DNA of 64,000 nt from Desnuesiella massiliensis (GTDB lineage Bacteria; Bacillota; Clostridia; Clostridiales; Clostridiaceae), in assembly GCF_001403615.1 (NCBI RefSeq), contig NZ_LN879456.1, positions 434,001 through 498,000 on the forward strand. Reading direction: 5' to 3'. Positions 25,051 to 33,630 of the stretch are shown one piece after another. Numbering within the stretch: position 1 is the first letter of the stretch; the number at the start of each line of letters is the position of its first letter. The notes under the pieces were generated by a model. The model worked only from the letters and a program-made list of their open reading frames with translations. It was not told the origin of the DNA and did not search any database. The translations under genes and the position numbers were made by a program.

Positions 25051-26157
25051 TTAAGCGGTGTTACTTTTTTCAAGCATCAAATCCATAAAGGAAAGCATTT
25101 TAATAATATTCAAAGCAGCTTTATCATCGACATAAGTCCAGGTAAAGCTGTATCCTGGAAAAAGCTGACACAGATTATATTCACCATTATAGATAACAGT
25201 AAGAAATTGTGGCTTTCTTGTGCCTGTTTTATCTGTTTGTGTGCAATATCCGCAACTGTTACATTTTTTTGTATTTAAAATCACAAAATCCTTTAATTCA
25301 CTATCCATTTCATTAAAGTGAAGCAGTAGGTCTTTAAACCTTGGAATTCTTAATCCAAATACAATTTGATTTTTCTTTTTATAATCATAATAAATTGAAA
25401 TACCACCATATGTCTTTTCTAAGCAAGAGGCTTTGAGGGGTTCATCCTTTTTGCCATAATTCTTCACCCAATCTAGTGAAATTTCATTGCCCCTGATATC
25501 CACGCGCTCATAGCCATTTTGCTCAAAGAAATCCTCCAGAACTTGAAATGCAGATTTATTTTCTAATAGGTTCTTAAAGATATCACTAGTATAAGAATAT
25601 GTACTATCAAACATACAGCGTGAAAACAGAAGTAGTGAATCTTTATTACTTTTCAAAGAGGTACCTACAAGCAACTTCCAAGCATAAATCATATCCGGAT
25701 ATTCATCACTCCAAAAGACAAATTCATCTTTACGATTTTCACTTTTTAATCCCAGGTTATCAAGTTTTGAAAGTGTTTTACTTATAACCTTCATATGAAT
25801 TTTGCTAACATATAGCTTATTATTTTTTGCTACTCCATGCTCCCCAATCTTGAATAGTAGTATATAAAAATCATCAATTTTTTTCTTATATTTTCTCATG
25901 GTTTCAATTAATTCAGGTTTTCGATTTTGAAACTCCCAATCCTCATAATAGTCATCTGGTACCATAGAAATATCCAGCAGCTCAGGATTATTATAAAGCT
26001 TTAATAAAATGTTCTTCATAAAGCTATAAAATTGATACTGCGAATGCTCTGTAGCTGCCTCAGATTTAACTGGTATAAATTTTGGAAATGTTCCAACGTA
26101 ACTATATATTATACGTTGGGAAAGATTATCGAAATTTTTACCAATTTTATTTTCCAT
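25051..26157 (-). CDS. Uncharacterised clostridial protein with a CxxCxxC motif
   Basis: This 368-residue minus-strand protein has no domain I can name. It has no signal peptide or membrane segment. A cysteine triad CNSCGYCTQTDKTGTRKP lies near residue 302 and could bind zinc or a cluster. Aromatic-rich segments (DDYYEDWEFQNRKP near 70, YSYTSDIF near 190) recur. The start at 26157 follows a GAGGTGATA site. It is transcribed away from cspA. Similar-looking proteins occur as single genes in clostridia, but I cannot give a role. Confidence 0.65.
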   Translation of the reverse strand: MENKIGKNFDNLSQRIIYSYVGTFPKFIPVKSEAATEHSQYQFYSFMKNILLKLYNNPELLDISMVPDDYYEDWEFQNRKPELIETMRKYKKKIDDFYILLFKIGEHGVAKNNKLYVSKIHMKVISKTLSKLDNLGLKSENRKDEFVFWSDEYPDMIYAWKLLVGTSLKSNKDSLLLFSRCMFDSTYSYTSDIFKNLLENKSAFQVLEDFFEQNGYERVDIRGNEISLDWVKNYGKKDEPLKASCLEKTYGGISIYYDYKKKNQIVFGLRIPRFKDLLLHFNEMDSELKDFVILNTKKCNSCGYCTQTDKTGTRKPQFLTVIYNGEYNLCQLFPGYSFTWTYVDDKAALNIIKMLSFMDLMLEKSNTA

Positions 26158-26277
26158 TTATATCACCTCATAAAAAATATTACCTCTTTACACCTTAATT
26201 GAATTTATTCAACATTTATAATAGAAATCCTTTAAAGCAAGATACTATAATTATATATAATAGATATTAATTAAAAT

Positions 26278-26382
26278 ATTTTAAGCCCTAGTATTATATA
26301 ATACTAAGGCTTAAAATGTTTGAGCCATTTTGTAGGGTTGAGAAAAATGTTGTTGCTTATATTAGGTTAGGGAAAACCTAAT
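26278..26382. ncRNA. Two hairpins in the gap upstream of cspA, possible small RNA
   Basis: ATTTTAAGCC-C-TAGTATTA and TAATACTA-A-GGCTTAAAAT (26278-26317) form a near-perfect stem of about 18 bp with one mismatch. ATTAGGTT and AACCTAAT (26361-26382 region) form a second stem. They lie between divergent genes where no terminator is needed, and no coding frame covers them. A structured RNA or a protein-binding site is possible; this is a low-confidence call. Confidence 0.25.
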
Positions 26383-26500
26383 AGTATCATATGTGAACTT
26401 AATATTAATGGTTACAAGATTTTAGCGAGTGCTGAGTAGATTTTTATGAAAGAGCCAAATGCTAAATAATATATGTTTTAAAATAATATAAATAAAAGTG

Positions 26501-26529
26501 TTGCCTTATTAAAAAAAAGGTGTTATAAT
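26501..26529 (+). promoter_or_regulatory. Promoter of cspA
   Basis: TTGCCT (26501-26506) and TATAAT (26524-26529) are separated by exactly 17 bp. Transcription would begin near 26536, giving a leader of about 138 bases before the cspA start. Confidence 0.75.
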
Positions 26530-26535
26530 GACCTC

Positions 26536-26673
26536 AATGTATGCAATGATATTTATAATTCACATTTTACTAGGAATTATATTTTGTAACATATAATTCA
26601 TAATAAAATGTGAATTTTTTATTTTAAAATATTAATTGACATATTAAATGATATTTTTAGGAGGTATTTTTAT
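26536..26673 (+). promoter_or_regulatory. Structured cspA 5' leader with a terminator-like hairpin
   Basis: AATTCACATTTTA (26557-26569) pairs perfectly with TAAAATGTGAATT (26604-26616). Inside it GAATTATA pairs with TATAATTC, and six Ts then ATTTT follow. The ribosome binding site AGGAGG is about 40 bases downstream. Long leaders of this size control cold-shock genes by temperature-dependent folding; here the hairpin plus T-run could also act as an attenuator. Confidence 0.6.
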
Positions 26674-26874
26674 ATGAATAAAGGTACAGTAAAATGGTTT
26701 AACTCAGAAAAAGGATTTGGCTTTATAGAAGCTGATAATGGAAAGGATGTATTCGTACATTTCTCAGCTATTGCAGGTGATGGATATAAATCTCTTCAAG
26801 AAGGTCAAAAAGTAAGCTTTGATATAACTCAAGGTCCTCGTGGAGATCAAGCTGCAAACGTAGTTGTACTATAA
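26674..26874 (+). CDS. cspA: Cold shock protein
   Basis: The 66-residue protein is a canonical cold-shock domain. RNP1 is KGFGFIE (residues 13-19) and RNP2 is VFVHFSAI (26-33), with NKGTVKWFN at the N-terminus. It binds single-stranded RNA and acts as a chaperone for transcripts. It starts behind AGGAGG and is a single-gene transcript with its own promoter, a long structured leader and a strong terminator. Confidence 0.97.
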   Translation: MNKGTVKWFNSEKGFGFIEADNGKDVFVHFSAIAGDGYKSLQEGQKVSFDITQGPRGDQAANVVVL

Positions 26875-26958
26875 TTTAGAAAAAGTATATTTTTGAACTT
26901 TAACATAATGGTTGAAGTGATTCTAAAAAGATTTAATCTTATTTCTTAATTAAGAAGA

Positions 26959-27004
26959 ACCGTAGATTATTTGCATAAATGCAAATTAGTCTACGGTCTT
27001 TTAT
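26959..27004 (+). terminator. Intrinsic terminator after cspA
   Basis: ACCGTAGA/TCTACGGT forms an outer stem and TTTGCA/TGCAAA an inner stem, followed by CTTTTA. It lies 85 bp after the stop codon. Confidence 0.8.
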
Positions 27005-27169
27005 ATATCCTGCAAAAGTTCTGTCATATTTTGCAACTATGAATATCTTAAAGTCCGCCAATTAATCAGGAATTTCTATAGAAATAGAATATAAAAAAAT
27101 TAAAAATTACTAAAGGGGTTATTTCTCATAGTAATTTCCAAGTTACTTTGGTCATATATATTAGTGTTT

Positions 27170-27652
27170 TTAATTAAAACAGGCATTTAATAAGTCATCT
27201 GCTTGTTCTTCCGTAAATCCTTTTATTAAAATCATCTCACTAATTAAAAATCTTTTTGCATTCATCAACATCTGTTTTTCACTTGAATTTAAAGTTTTTA
27301 TACTATTCATTCTTGTTAAATCACGAATTACTTCAGCACCTTGCTTTAAGGAACCAGATTTGATTTTATCCATATTTATTTGATATCTTTGTTTAGCAGG
27401 TATTATTTCTTGCGAGTCTGTGGCTTCATTACTAAAGAACTGCAATGTACTTTCTAAAGTAGCTTCATCATTAATAGGACGCAAATTCGAGCTTTGTATT
27501 CTATTAAATGGTATCATTATTTCCATTTTACTAATTAAAATCTTAATTATGTAATATTGCTGTTTTTCCCCTAACATTTCTTTTTCTTGTATAGATTCAA
27601 TAATTCCAGCGCCTTGCATTGGGTAAACAACCTTATCTCCAATATTAAACAA
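27170..27652 (-). CDS. CarD-family transcriptional regulator
   Basis: The protein has 160 residues from a TTG at 27652. Its N-terminus MFNIGDKVVYPMQGAGIIES is the CarD/CdnL RNA-polymerase-interacting domain, which binds the polymerase beta subunit and stabilises open promoter complexes. The C-terminal half is helical, as in CarD. An in-frame TTG at 27661 directly abuts GGAGG and is too close, whereas 27652 is well spaced and gives the normal family start. It is a single gene on the minus strand. Confidence 0.88.
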   Translation of the reverse strand: MFNIGDKVVYPMQGAGIIESIQEKEMLGEKQQYYIIKILISKMEIMIPFNRIQSSNLRPINDEATLESTLQFFSNEATDSQEIIPAKQRYQINMDKIKSGSLKQGAEVIRDLTRMNSIKTLNSSEKQMLMNAKRFLISEMILIKGFTEEQADDLLNACFN

Positions 27653-27834
27653 CCTTATCAACCTCCATGTTTAAATTTATCTATTTAAGTATAACATATA
27701 CTAAGAACTTTAGCAAAAATTTTATTTTATCATGAATTTGATAATTATGTCAATAGTTTTTATATGTTGCATGGGGACGTTTCGCTTGGCACATAAAGAA
27801 AATTTAAACTGTTGATTATAATGGGGTACCTATA

Positions 27835-28252
27835 ATGTCAGTAGCAAGATATCTAAAGTATATAGATAATAGTGAAAAGAGTTTTAATACTCAAAAGACT
27901 TACTGTTACTCTTTAAAACTATATTTTGAATATCTCAAAGAAATAGATGTTGATTATAGAAATGTTAATATAAATATACTATCAGATTTTGTAGGATGGC
28001 TTAGAAATCCTTATGAGAGTAATAAGGTAGTTAATATAAAACTAACTAAAGCAAAGAGAACTGAAAAGACAGTTAACTTAACTATAATCAAAAGTACCTA
28101 CTCCAGCACAAGTTAAAAGAGAAATGAATGATAATAATAAAGATGCTATTATAGCCAGTTTAAAAAGAAAAATCAAAAGACTTGAAGAAGAAAATAAAGA
28201 ACTTAAAGAACAACTCAAAGTTAATTATGCTGAGATATATAAACAATTATAA
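27835..28252 (+). pseudogene. Remnant of a Tn554-like transposon (integrase N-terminus joined to TnpC-like tail)
   Basis: The first frame (27835-28116) encodes a tyrosine-recombinase N-terminal core-binding domain (MSVARYLKYIDNSEKSFNTQ, then KTYCYSLKLYFEYLKE) and stops after 93 residues without the catalytic domain. A second frame (28124-28252) encodes MNDNNKDAIIASLKRKIKRL followed by EEENKELKEQLKVNYAEIYKQL, a coiled-coil end typical of the small TnpC protein of Tn554-type elements. The order suggests that an internal deletion removed most of tnpA, all of tnpB and the start of tnpC. No element ends could be fixed. Confidence 0.6.
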
Positions 28253-28342
28253 ATCATTGAAAATTATGGTACAATTAAATATATAAATTAAGTTACAATT
28301 TCACTAAATTGTGCTTCATAAATTAGAATTTGGAGGTTAATC

Positions 28343-28690
28343 ATGAAAAAATGGTATGATGAGGAGTATGAATTTGAAATTGAGGTAACTGGGTTTCTTC
28401 GCAGTGACCATACAGAGCGGTACTGCCGAAACGGCGAGGAAGTCGGGGATAAGTATACCTGCACCTATGGCTGTCCCATAAATGCGGATGGACAGGGTAT
28501 CTGTTCCAAGGTCATGATGATTATGTTCCCAATCATGGAGTCGGTCAGAAGTGGCGGAGATTTAGAGAACATTGGCGGCAATGGCAAATATAGCAAGGAC
28601 ATTGTATGCCCAGATGGCTGCGTCATGTTCAGGCTGACGGCAAAGAAACTTGACAATGAGAATTTTTATAAGGGGAAGTTTTTTGATTAG
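28343..28690 (+). CDS. TIGR04076-type small cysteine-containing protein
   Basis: The 115-residue protein begins behind TGGAGG. Cysteines occur in CTYGCPINADGQGIC and in IVCPDGCVMFRL near the C-terminus, which resembles the short TIGR04076 family of unknown function. Codon use is more GC-rich than the flanks (many GGC and GAC codons), so it was probably acquired. It stands between a transposon remnant and a decayed Nudix gene. Its function is unknown; metal binding is only inferred. Confidence 0.6.
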   Translation: MKKWYDEEYEFEIEVTGFLRSDHTERYCRNGEEVGDKYTCTYGCPINADGQGICSKVMMIMFPIMESVRSGGDLENIGGNGKYSKDIVCPDGCVMFRLTAKKLDNENFYKGKFFD

Positions 28691-28828
28691 TTTTGATTTT
28701 TATTGTGCTCAGTTTGAAGATAAGCCGAAATATATAAATTTCAGTTTGTAGTTGAGTTTATAGTCGCTATTAAAAGAATAATTTTTACATATTATAAATT
28801 TAGGGAGTAGATTTAATATATTACGAAT

Positions 28829-28862
28829 CAAAGTCCAACAAAATTATTGATGGACTTTGTTA
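28829..28862 (+). terminator. Hairpin downstream of the TIGR04076-type gene
   Basis: CAAAGTCCA (28829-28837) and TGGACTTTG (28851-28859) form a nine-base-pair stem with a 13-base loop and a short T stretch. The rest of 28691-28945 holds a second weak stem (CATACTA/TAGTATG) and no gene. Confidence 0.5.
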
Positions 28863-28945
28863 ATATCACATACTACACATATATAGTATGTAAAGATTAA
28901 GTTTTTTAAAGTTTTTTCAAAATTTACTCTTGATAAGACCTTAAT

Positions 28946-29428
28946 ATGTTCTATGTTAATTCAAGAGCTATCATATAAAGAAAGCGTAATGGAGAAAGGG
29001 AAATAATAATTCAAACAAGAAATAAACCTAATGAACCTCAGTGTATCGAACTTCCAGGTGGGAGAATTGAAGAGTTTGAATCCCTTCTAGATGCTTTAAA
29101 ACGTGAAGTAAAGGAAGAGACCGGACTAGATATCGTTTAAATTAATGGAGAGGAAATAGCAGTTAATACTAAAAATATAAATCTAGATTTTCAAGTTGAA
29201 TGTATCCAACCCTTTGCTATATATCAGACTGTTAAGGGACCAGTAGATTCAATAGGAGTATATTTTAGATGTGAAGCAGAGGGGAAGTTAGTAGATTTAG
29301 GCGATGATACAAAAGATATTAGATGGGTTAATATTGAACGACTGAATTCAATGATGGAGCTTAATCCACTACAATTTTCAAACATTGATAGAGCGGGTAT
29401 ACTTTTTTATTTAAAAAGCATAGAATAA
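28946..29428 (+). pseudogene. Decayed Nudix hydrolase
   Basis: A start MFYVNSRAII runs into a stop at about 28976. The homologous sequence continues in another frame as KRKRNGEREIIIQTRNKPNE. The Nudix box GGRIEEFESLLDALKREVKE, then EETG, is intact. An in-frame TAA follows at 29138-29140 (after GLDIV), and the frame then continues to 29428 with YFRCEAEGKL and DIRWVNIERL. One frameshift and one nonsense codon mean no full protein can be made. The family is clear, the substrate is not. Confidence 0.75.
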
Positions 29429-29473
29429 GGATATAACTAAAGTAGTTGTAAATGAAGAATCAGGAGTAGGAAT

Positions 29474-29893
29474 ATGATAGAAGAAATTAGCCATATAACT
29501 TTTATTGTGAAGGATTTAGAAAGGTCAACGAAATTTTTAAAATATATTTTTGATGCAGAGGAGGTATATTCAAGTGAAAATAAAACCTTTTCTTTGTCAC
29601 GTGAAAAATTTTTTATAATTGGAGAGCATTGGATTGCCATAATGGAAGGTAAAGAACTAAATGAACGTACATATAATCATGTAGCTTTTAAAATAAGAGA
29701 GGAGGATTTCGAAAAGTACCTAAAGAGAATAGAAGAGTTAGGCCTGGATTTTAAGCCTCCTCGCCATAGAGTAGAAGGAGAAGGGCGCTCATTATACTTT
29801 TATGATTTCGATAATCATTTATTTGAGTTACATACTGGAACCCTTGAGGAAAGGTTACTAAGATATTCTATGGGTGAGAGGGTAGAGAAGTAG
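29474..29893 (+). CDS. fosX: FosX-type fosfomycin epoxide hydrolase
   Basis: The 139-residue protein is a VOC-fold metalloenzyme. ISHITFIVKDLERSTKFLKY, FDAEEVYSS, FSLSREKFFIIG, IMEGKELNERTYNHVAF and GRSLYFYDFDNHLFELHTG match the FosX pattern, including the metal ligands (His near residue 7, His near 69, Glu near 118) and the catalytic Glu region. FosX adds water to fosfomycin, opening the epoxide with Mn2+. It starts at ATG 29474 behind CAGGAGTAGG. It is likely a chromosomal resistance gene; activity level is not predictable. Confidence 0.9.
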   Translation: MIEEISHITFIVKDLERSTKFLKYIFDAEEVYSSENKTFSLSREKFFIIGEHWIAIMEGKELNERTYNHVAFKIREEDFEKYLKRIEELGLDFKPPRHRVEGEGRSLYFYDFDNHLFELHTGTLEERLLRYSMGERVEK

Positions 29894-30001
29894 TATTGAA
29901 TTCATAAATTTACAAAAAAGTAGATTATAATCAGAAGGTCAGTAATTTACTGCTTAGGCTTGATAAAAATAATGTTATAATATGGGATGAGGGGAATAGT
30001 A

Positions 30002-30454
30002 ATGAAGGTAGTATATCGTTTATTATTTATTTTACATGTATTTGTAGGAATAGGCGCTATGGCTGGCGGGTTGGCTGCTATTAGTAATCCTTATAAGCCG
30101 CTTGGAATGCCGGTGGAGCCTTTAAAAAACTCGCCTTTTAGCAATTATCTTATACCTGGCATTATCTTATTTGTTATTATTGGTCTCGGAAATGTTTTTA
30201 GTGCTTTAATGCTTCATTTTAAGTTAAGATTTCAAGGCTATATAAGCAGCATTTTTAGTTGGGCTTTAGTCATTTGGATTGTGGTACAATGCATAATACT
30301 TAATGGTGTTGTATTTCTGCATGTTTTGTTTTTTTGTATAGGATTAATTGAGGCAGTTTTATCAGCCATTATTCTATTTGAGCAGCGTCTGTTTCCAACA
30401 AATATTATTATAAGTTTCTATAAAGGAATAAGAAAAAGTAATGTAATAAAATAA
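30002..30454 (+). CDS. Four-helix integral membrane protein of unknown function
   Basis: The 150-residue protein is mostly hydrophobic, with about four membrane segments (residues 7-28, 47-68, 78-100 and 104-126). The short motif SNPYKPLGMP after the first segment is the only conserved-looking loop. ATG 30002 follows GAGGGG; ATG 29987 lies before that site. It stands between fosX and the IS element. I do not recognise the family. Confidence 0.6.
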   Translation: MKVVYRLLFILHVFVGIGAMAGGLAAISNPYKPLGMPVEPLKNSPFSNYLIPGIILFVIIGLGNVFSALMLHFKLRFQGYISSIFSWALVIWIVVQCIILNGVVFLHVLFFCIGLIEAVLSAIILFEQRLFPTNIIISFYKGIRKSNVIK

Positions 30455-30524
30455 ATATAGAATTTTAGAAGTAAATGAATATGATTGTATAAGAGAAATA
30501 TACCAAGGACTTAAATTAATAAAA

Positions 30525-32406
30525 GGGGCTGTTGCACAACTAACTAAATAGTTAGCTGTGTAGCAGCCCTGTTTTATTTCAGATATAGAAAATGCGGGGC
30601 TCGAAAGCCCCGCAAATGTTGTATAATTATAGTATGCAAAAACCAAATTATCAACATAAAAATTATACTTCATCAAATGGATATTATCAACTGGTTCTTC
30701 CATTTGATTTTGAAATGTTGATACCTGAGGATGATTCAGTCCGCCTGCTTAGCCAAATATTGGAGGGATTAAATTACGAAAAATTATACAAGGCGTACTC
30801 TTCCGTTGGAAGAAAACCGGCAGTGGAACCTAAAATCCTATTTAAGGTATTAACATATGCTTATTCAAACAACATATATTCGAGTAGAAAGATTGAAACA
30901 GCATGCAGAAGGGATATTAACTTCATGTGGTTACTTCAAGGCGCGAAAGCACCGGATCACGCTACAATTGCTAGGTTTAGAAAAGAATATTTATCAGAAG
31001 CAGTGGAAGACTTGTTTTATCAGCTAGTTCAATATCTTCATAGTATAGGAGAAATCAATTTTGAGAATCTTTTTGTAGATGGAACGAAAATTGAAGCAAA
31101 TGCTAATCGCTACACTTTTGTATGGAAAAAAGTTGTTAATAAAAATGAAAGCAAGATGTTTGAGAAGATACAGTCTTGCATTGAAGCTGTTAACTTAAGC
31201 TTTATGACAAACTTTGCTGTCGCAAAGGATAACACTGCTCAGGATATTAAGAAAGTACTTGACTTTATTAATCAAAAGATAAATGAAGAAAATATAGAGC
31301 TAGTTCATGGTATTGGTAAGCGCAAATCAAAGCTTCAGAAATTCAAAGAGGAGCTAGAATGTTACTATGAGCGTCAAGAGAAATACAACATGCATAATGG
31401 GATATTCAATGGAAGAAATAGTTATTCGAAGACTGACCATGATGCAACTTTTATGCACATGAAAGATGATCATATGCGCAACTCACAGCTAAAACCAGGT
31501 TACAATGTTCAAATAGGAGTAGAAAGTGAATATGTAACTGGTGTTGGTATATTTCAGGATAGAGCTGATATTACTACACTAATACCATTTCTAGATGATA
31601 TGAAATCAAACTTAGGAGTTAAATATAAAAATATAATTGCTGATTCTGGTTATGAAAGTGAAGAGAATTATATTTACCTAGAAAATCAAGGGCAAAAATA
31701 CTACATAAAACCTCAGACCTATGAAAAGTGGAAGAAGAAAAGCTTTAAGAAGGATATTAGCAAGCGTGAAAATATGACCTATAACGAAGAAAAAGATGAG
31801 TATACCTGCCATAATGGGAAGCATTTGAAAAAGATAGGTATAGCCCATAGAACTTCAGCTACTGGCTATAGTTCAGAGACAACTGTTTATGAATGTGAAG
31901 ATTGCAGTAACTGCCAGTTTAAAGCAAAATGTACAAAAGCACGAGGAAATAGGAAAATGCAGGTATCTAAAACATTTGTAGCAAAGCGTCAGATATCCCT
32001 TGAAAACATAACATCCTCAGAGGGTATTATGTTAAGGATAAACCGTTCAATTCAAGTAGAAGGAGCTTTTGGAGTACTAAAAAATGACTACCAATTCAAT
32101 CGTTTCTTAACACGTGGCAAAAATAGTGTTAAGAATGAGTTCCTTCTTCTTTGTTTTGGTTTCAATATAAATAAATTGCATTCAAAAATACAAAATGATA
32201 GGTGCAAAAAACATCTTCATGAAGCAAAAATAGCCTAAGAGTAAGACAAAATTTCTCAAAAAAGTGTTAGGCTTATTTAAGTGCGTCAAAAAATCAAGAA
32301 TTCATGAAAACTTGGAGTAATGGCCCTGTTTTTATAATCGATTTTTATCTGAATACAAAAAAGGAGTGGAGCAAACTACTTTTTAAAGTAGTTTTGCGAC
32401 ACTCCC
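30525..32406 (+). mobile_element. IS1182-family insertion sequence
   Basis: The element is bounded by imperfect inverted repeats: GGGGCTGTTGCACAACTAAC at 30525 and, read inward on the minus strand from 32406, GGGAGTGTCGCAAAACTACT (about 14 of 20 matches). Each end folds into a hairpin; the left hairpin (about 30526-30569) is followed by TGTTTTATTTC and resembles a terminator that blocks read-through. A perfect GCGGGGCT-CGAA-AGCCCCGC hairpin lies at 30594-30613 before the transposase start. I see no clear target duplication. The transposase looks intact. Confidence 0.85.
30634..32238 (+). CDS. IS1182-family DDE transposase
   Basis: The 534-residue transposase has an N-terminal DUF772-like DNA-binding region (GRKPAVEPKILFKVLTYAYS, then RDINFMWLLQG and HATIARFRKEYL) and a DDE catalytic domain. 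The acidic residues fall in FVDGTKIEAN near residue 155, IADSGYESEENY near 335 and VEGAFGVLKNDY near 480. A cysteine cluster (CEDCSNCQFKAKC) lies before the last motif, as in this family. ATG 30634 is preferred because the earlier ATG at 30592 would be translated through the GC-rich hairpin. No frameshift is seen. Confidence 0.92.
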   Translation: MQKPNYQHKNYTSSNGYYQLVLPFDFEMLIPEDDSVRLLSQILEGLNYEKLYKAYSSVGRKPAVEPKILFKVLTYAYSNNIYSSRKIETACRRDINFMWLLQGAKAPDHATIARFRKEYLSEAVEDLFYQLVQYLHSIGEINFENLFVDGTKIEANANRYTFVWKKVVNKNESKMFEKIQSCIEAVNLSFMTNFAVAKDNTAQDIKKVLDFINQKINEENIELVHGIGKRKSKLQKFKEELECYYERQEKYNMHNGIFNGRNSYSKTDHDATFMHMKDDHMRNSQLKPGYNVQIGVESEYVTGVGIFQDRADITTLIPFLDDMKSNLGVKYKNIIADSGYESEENYIYLENQGQKYYIKPQTYEKWKKKSFKKDISKRENMTYNEEKDEYTCHNGKHLKKIGIAHRTSATGYSSETTVYECEDCSNCQFKAKCTKARGNRKMQVSKTFVAKRQISLENITSSEGIMLRINRSIQVEGAFGVLKNDYQFNRFLTRGKNSVKNEFLLLCFGFNINKLHSKIQNDRCKKHLHEAKIA

Positions 32407-32439
32407 AACAAGATTAGTGAATATATGGAGACTTTAAAA

Positions 32440-32487
32440 TTATTTTCGGTATAATCCTAAATCACAATTGTTAAAATCTTTGTCCAT
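32440..32487 (-). CDS. 15-residue minus-strand ORF next to the IS right end
   Basis: A minus-strand ATG at 32487 follows GAGAGGTGATAAGCC, a good ribosome binding site, and encodes MDKDFNNCDLGLYRK before a stop at 32440. It may be the start of a gene disrupted by the IS or a small peptide. The rest of 32407-32555 shows no other feature. Confidence 0.25.
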   Translation of the reverse strand: MDKDFNNCDLGLYRK

Positions 32488-32555
32488 GGCTTATCACCTC
32501 TCTATGATTATAGTATGTGCAAGTTTAAAGCTAATATACTGGAAAATAGAGGAGA

Positions 32556-33383
32556 TTAATAATTTTCTTTAAACCAATCAATTAATTTAGTGGATATACT
32601 TATACTTCTTCTTGTCAAAGGTAGAGCATTTGATAAATACCAGTCAGCATGTCCAATTTCTTTTCCGTCCACCTGTATTTCTCCTTCTGCATACTCAGCT
32701 GTAAAGCCTATCATCATTGAATTAGGAAAAGGCCAAGGTTGACTTCCAAAGTATCTTATATTTTTGACCTTGATTCCTGTTTCTTCAAATACTTCTCTAA
32801 CAACACATTCCTCAAAGGTCTCTCCAGGCTCAACAAATCCTGCAAGTACGCTATACATTCCCTCAGGCGCTTGATTGTTATGAGCAAGCAGCAATTTATC
32901 CTCCTTTACAACAGCTACAATTATTGCTGGAGAAATCCTAGGATAATTTATAAAACCGCATTTTGGACATTTTTTAGCTCTTTCGTCTTCTAGATTTTCC
33001 GTTAAAGTACCACATCTGCCGCAATATTTATGATCTTTGTTCCAATTTACAATTTGAATAGCTCTTCCTACGAGCCAAAACATATCCTCTTCTATTAAGC
33101 TCATTAAAGGTCTAAGTTTAATAAGACGCATATTTTTAGGTAATATTTCATCTTTATATAATTCGCCGCAGAAACAGTTTTGACCGTTTAAAAGACCAAG
33201 ATATTGAAGATTATATAAATTCATCCCCTCTAAATCTTTTTTCTTAGGTATTATAGCCTTTTCTTGCTGTAATATTATTAATAGCTCGTCGTTACAAAAT
33301 AAAAAGTATAGGTCTTGCTCCGTTTTAGGCAAAATCTCTTCTACTGCGGATATAAAATCTACATAATTTTCATGATTACTCAT
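32556..33383 (-). CDS. nudC: NADH pyrophosphatase NudC (RNA-decapping Nudix family)
   Basis: The 275-residue protein has the NudC layout: a divergent N-terminal domain, a zinc ribbon (YCGRCG near residue 120 and CPKCGFINYP near 138), a Nudix box starting GFVEPGETFEECVVREVFEE near 180, and the family signature SQPWPFPNS near 213. NudC hydrolyses NADH and can remove NAD caps from RNA. The reading starts at ATG 33383 behind AAGGAGATAG. It is a single gene on the minus strand beside the IS element and appears intact. Confidence 0.93.
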   Translation of the reverse strand: MSNHENYVDFISAVEEILPKTEQDLYFLFCNDELLIILQQEKAIIPKKKDLEGMNLYNLQYLGLLNGQNCFCGELYKDEILPKNMRLIKLRPLMSLIEEDMFWLVGRAIQIVNWNKDHKYCGRCGTLTENLEDERAKKCPKCGFINYPRISPAIIVAVVKEDKLLLAHNNQAPEGMYSVLAGFVEPGETFEECVVREVFEETGIKVKNIRYFGSQPWPFPNSMMIGFTAEYAEGEIQVDGKEIGHADWYLSNALPLTRRSISISTKLIDWFKENY

Positions 33384-33630
33384 TTGAATCTATCTCCTTC
33401 TAAAGACGTTTTATAATTAATAGTTAGTATTAAAAAATATATTATTTAAAATTTAGTTTTTTGACAGTGAACATTATGTATATTCGACAAGAATTTTTAT
33501 TATCCTCTTACAGATTTTCATATGGTATTATAGAAAAATATGGATTACAATGTAATCATAGTTATTAATATTGTTGCTGATACAGATAAATTTATTTAAT
33601 AGTCTAGGAATTAGTGTGAGGTGATTTATA

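Noticed and set aside
26528..26596. Possible leader peptide upstream of cspA
   Set aside because: Its first ATG overlaps the -10 box, so it would not be in the transcript, and internal ATGs have no ribosome binding site.
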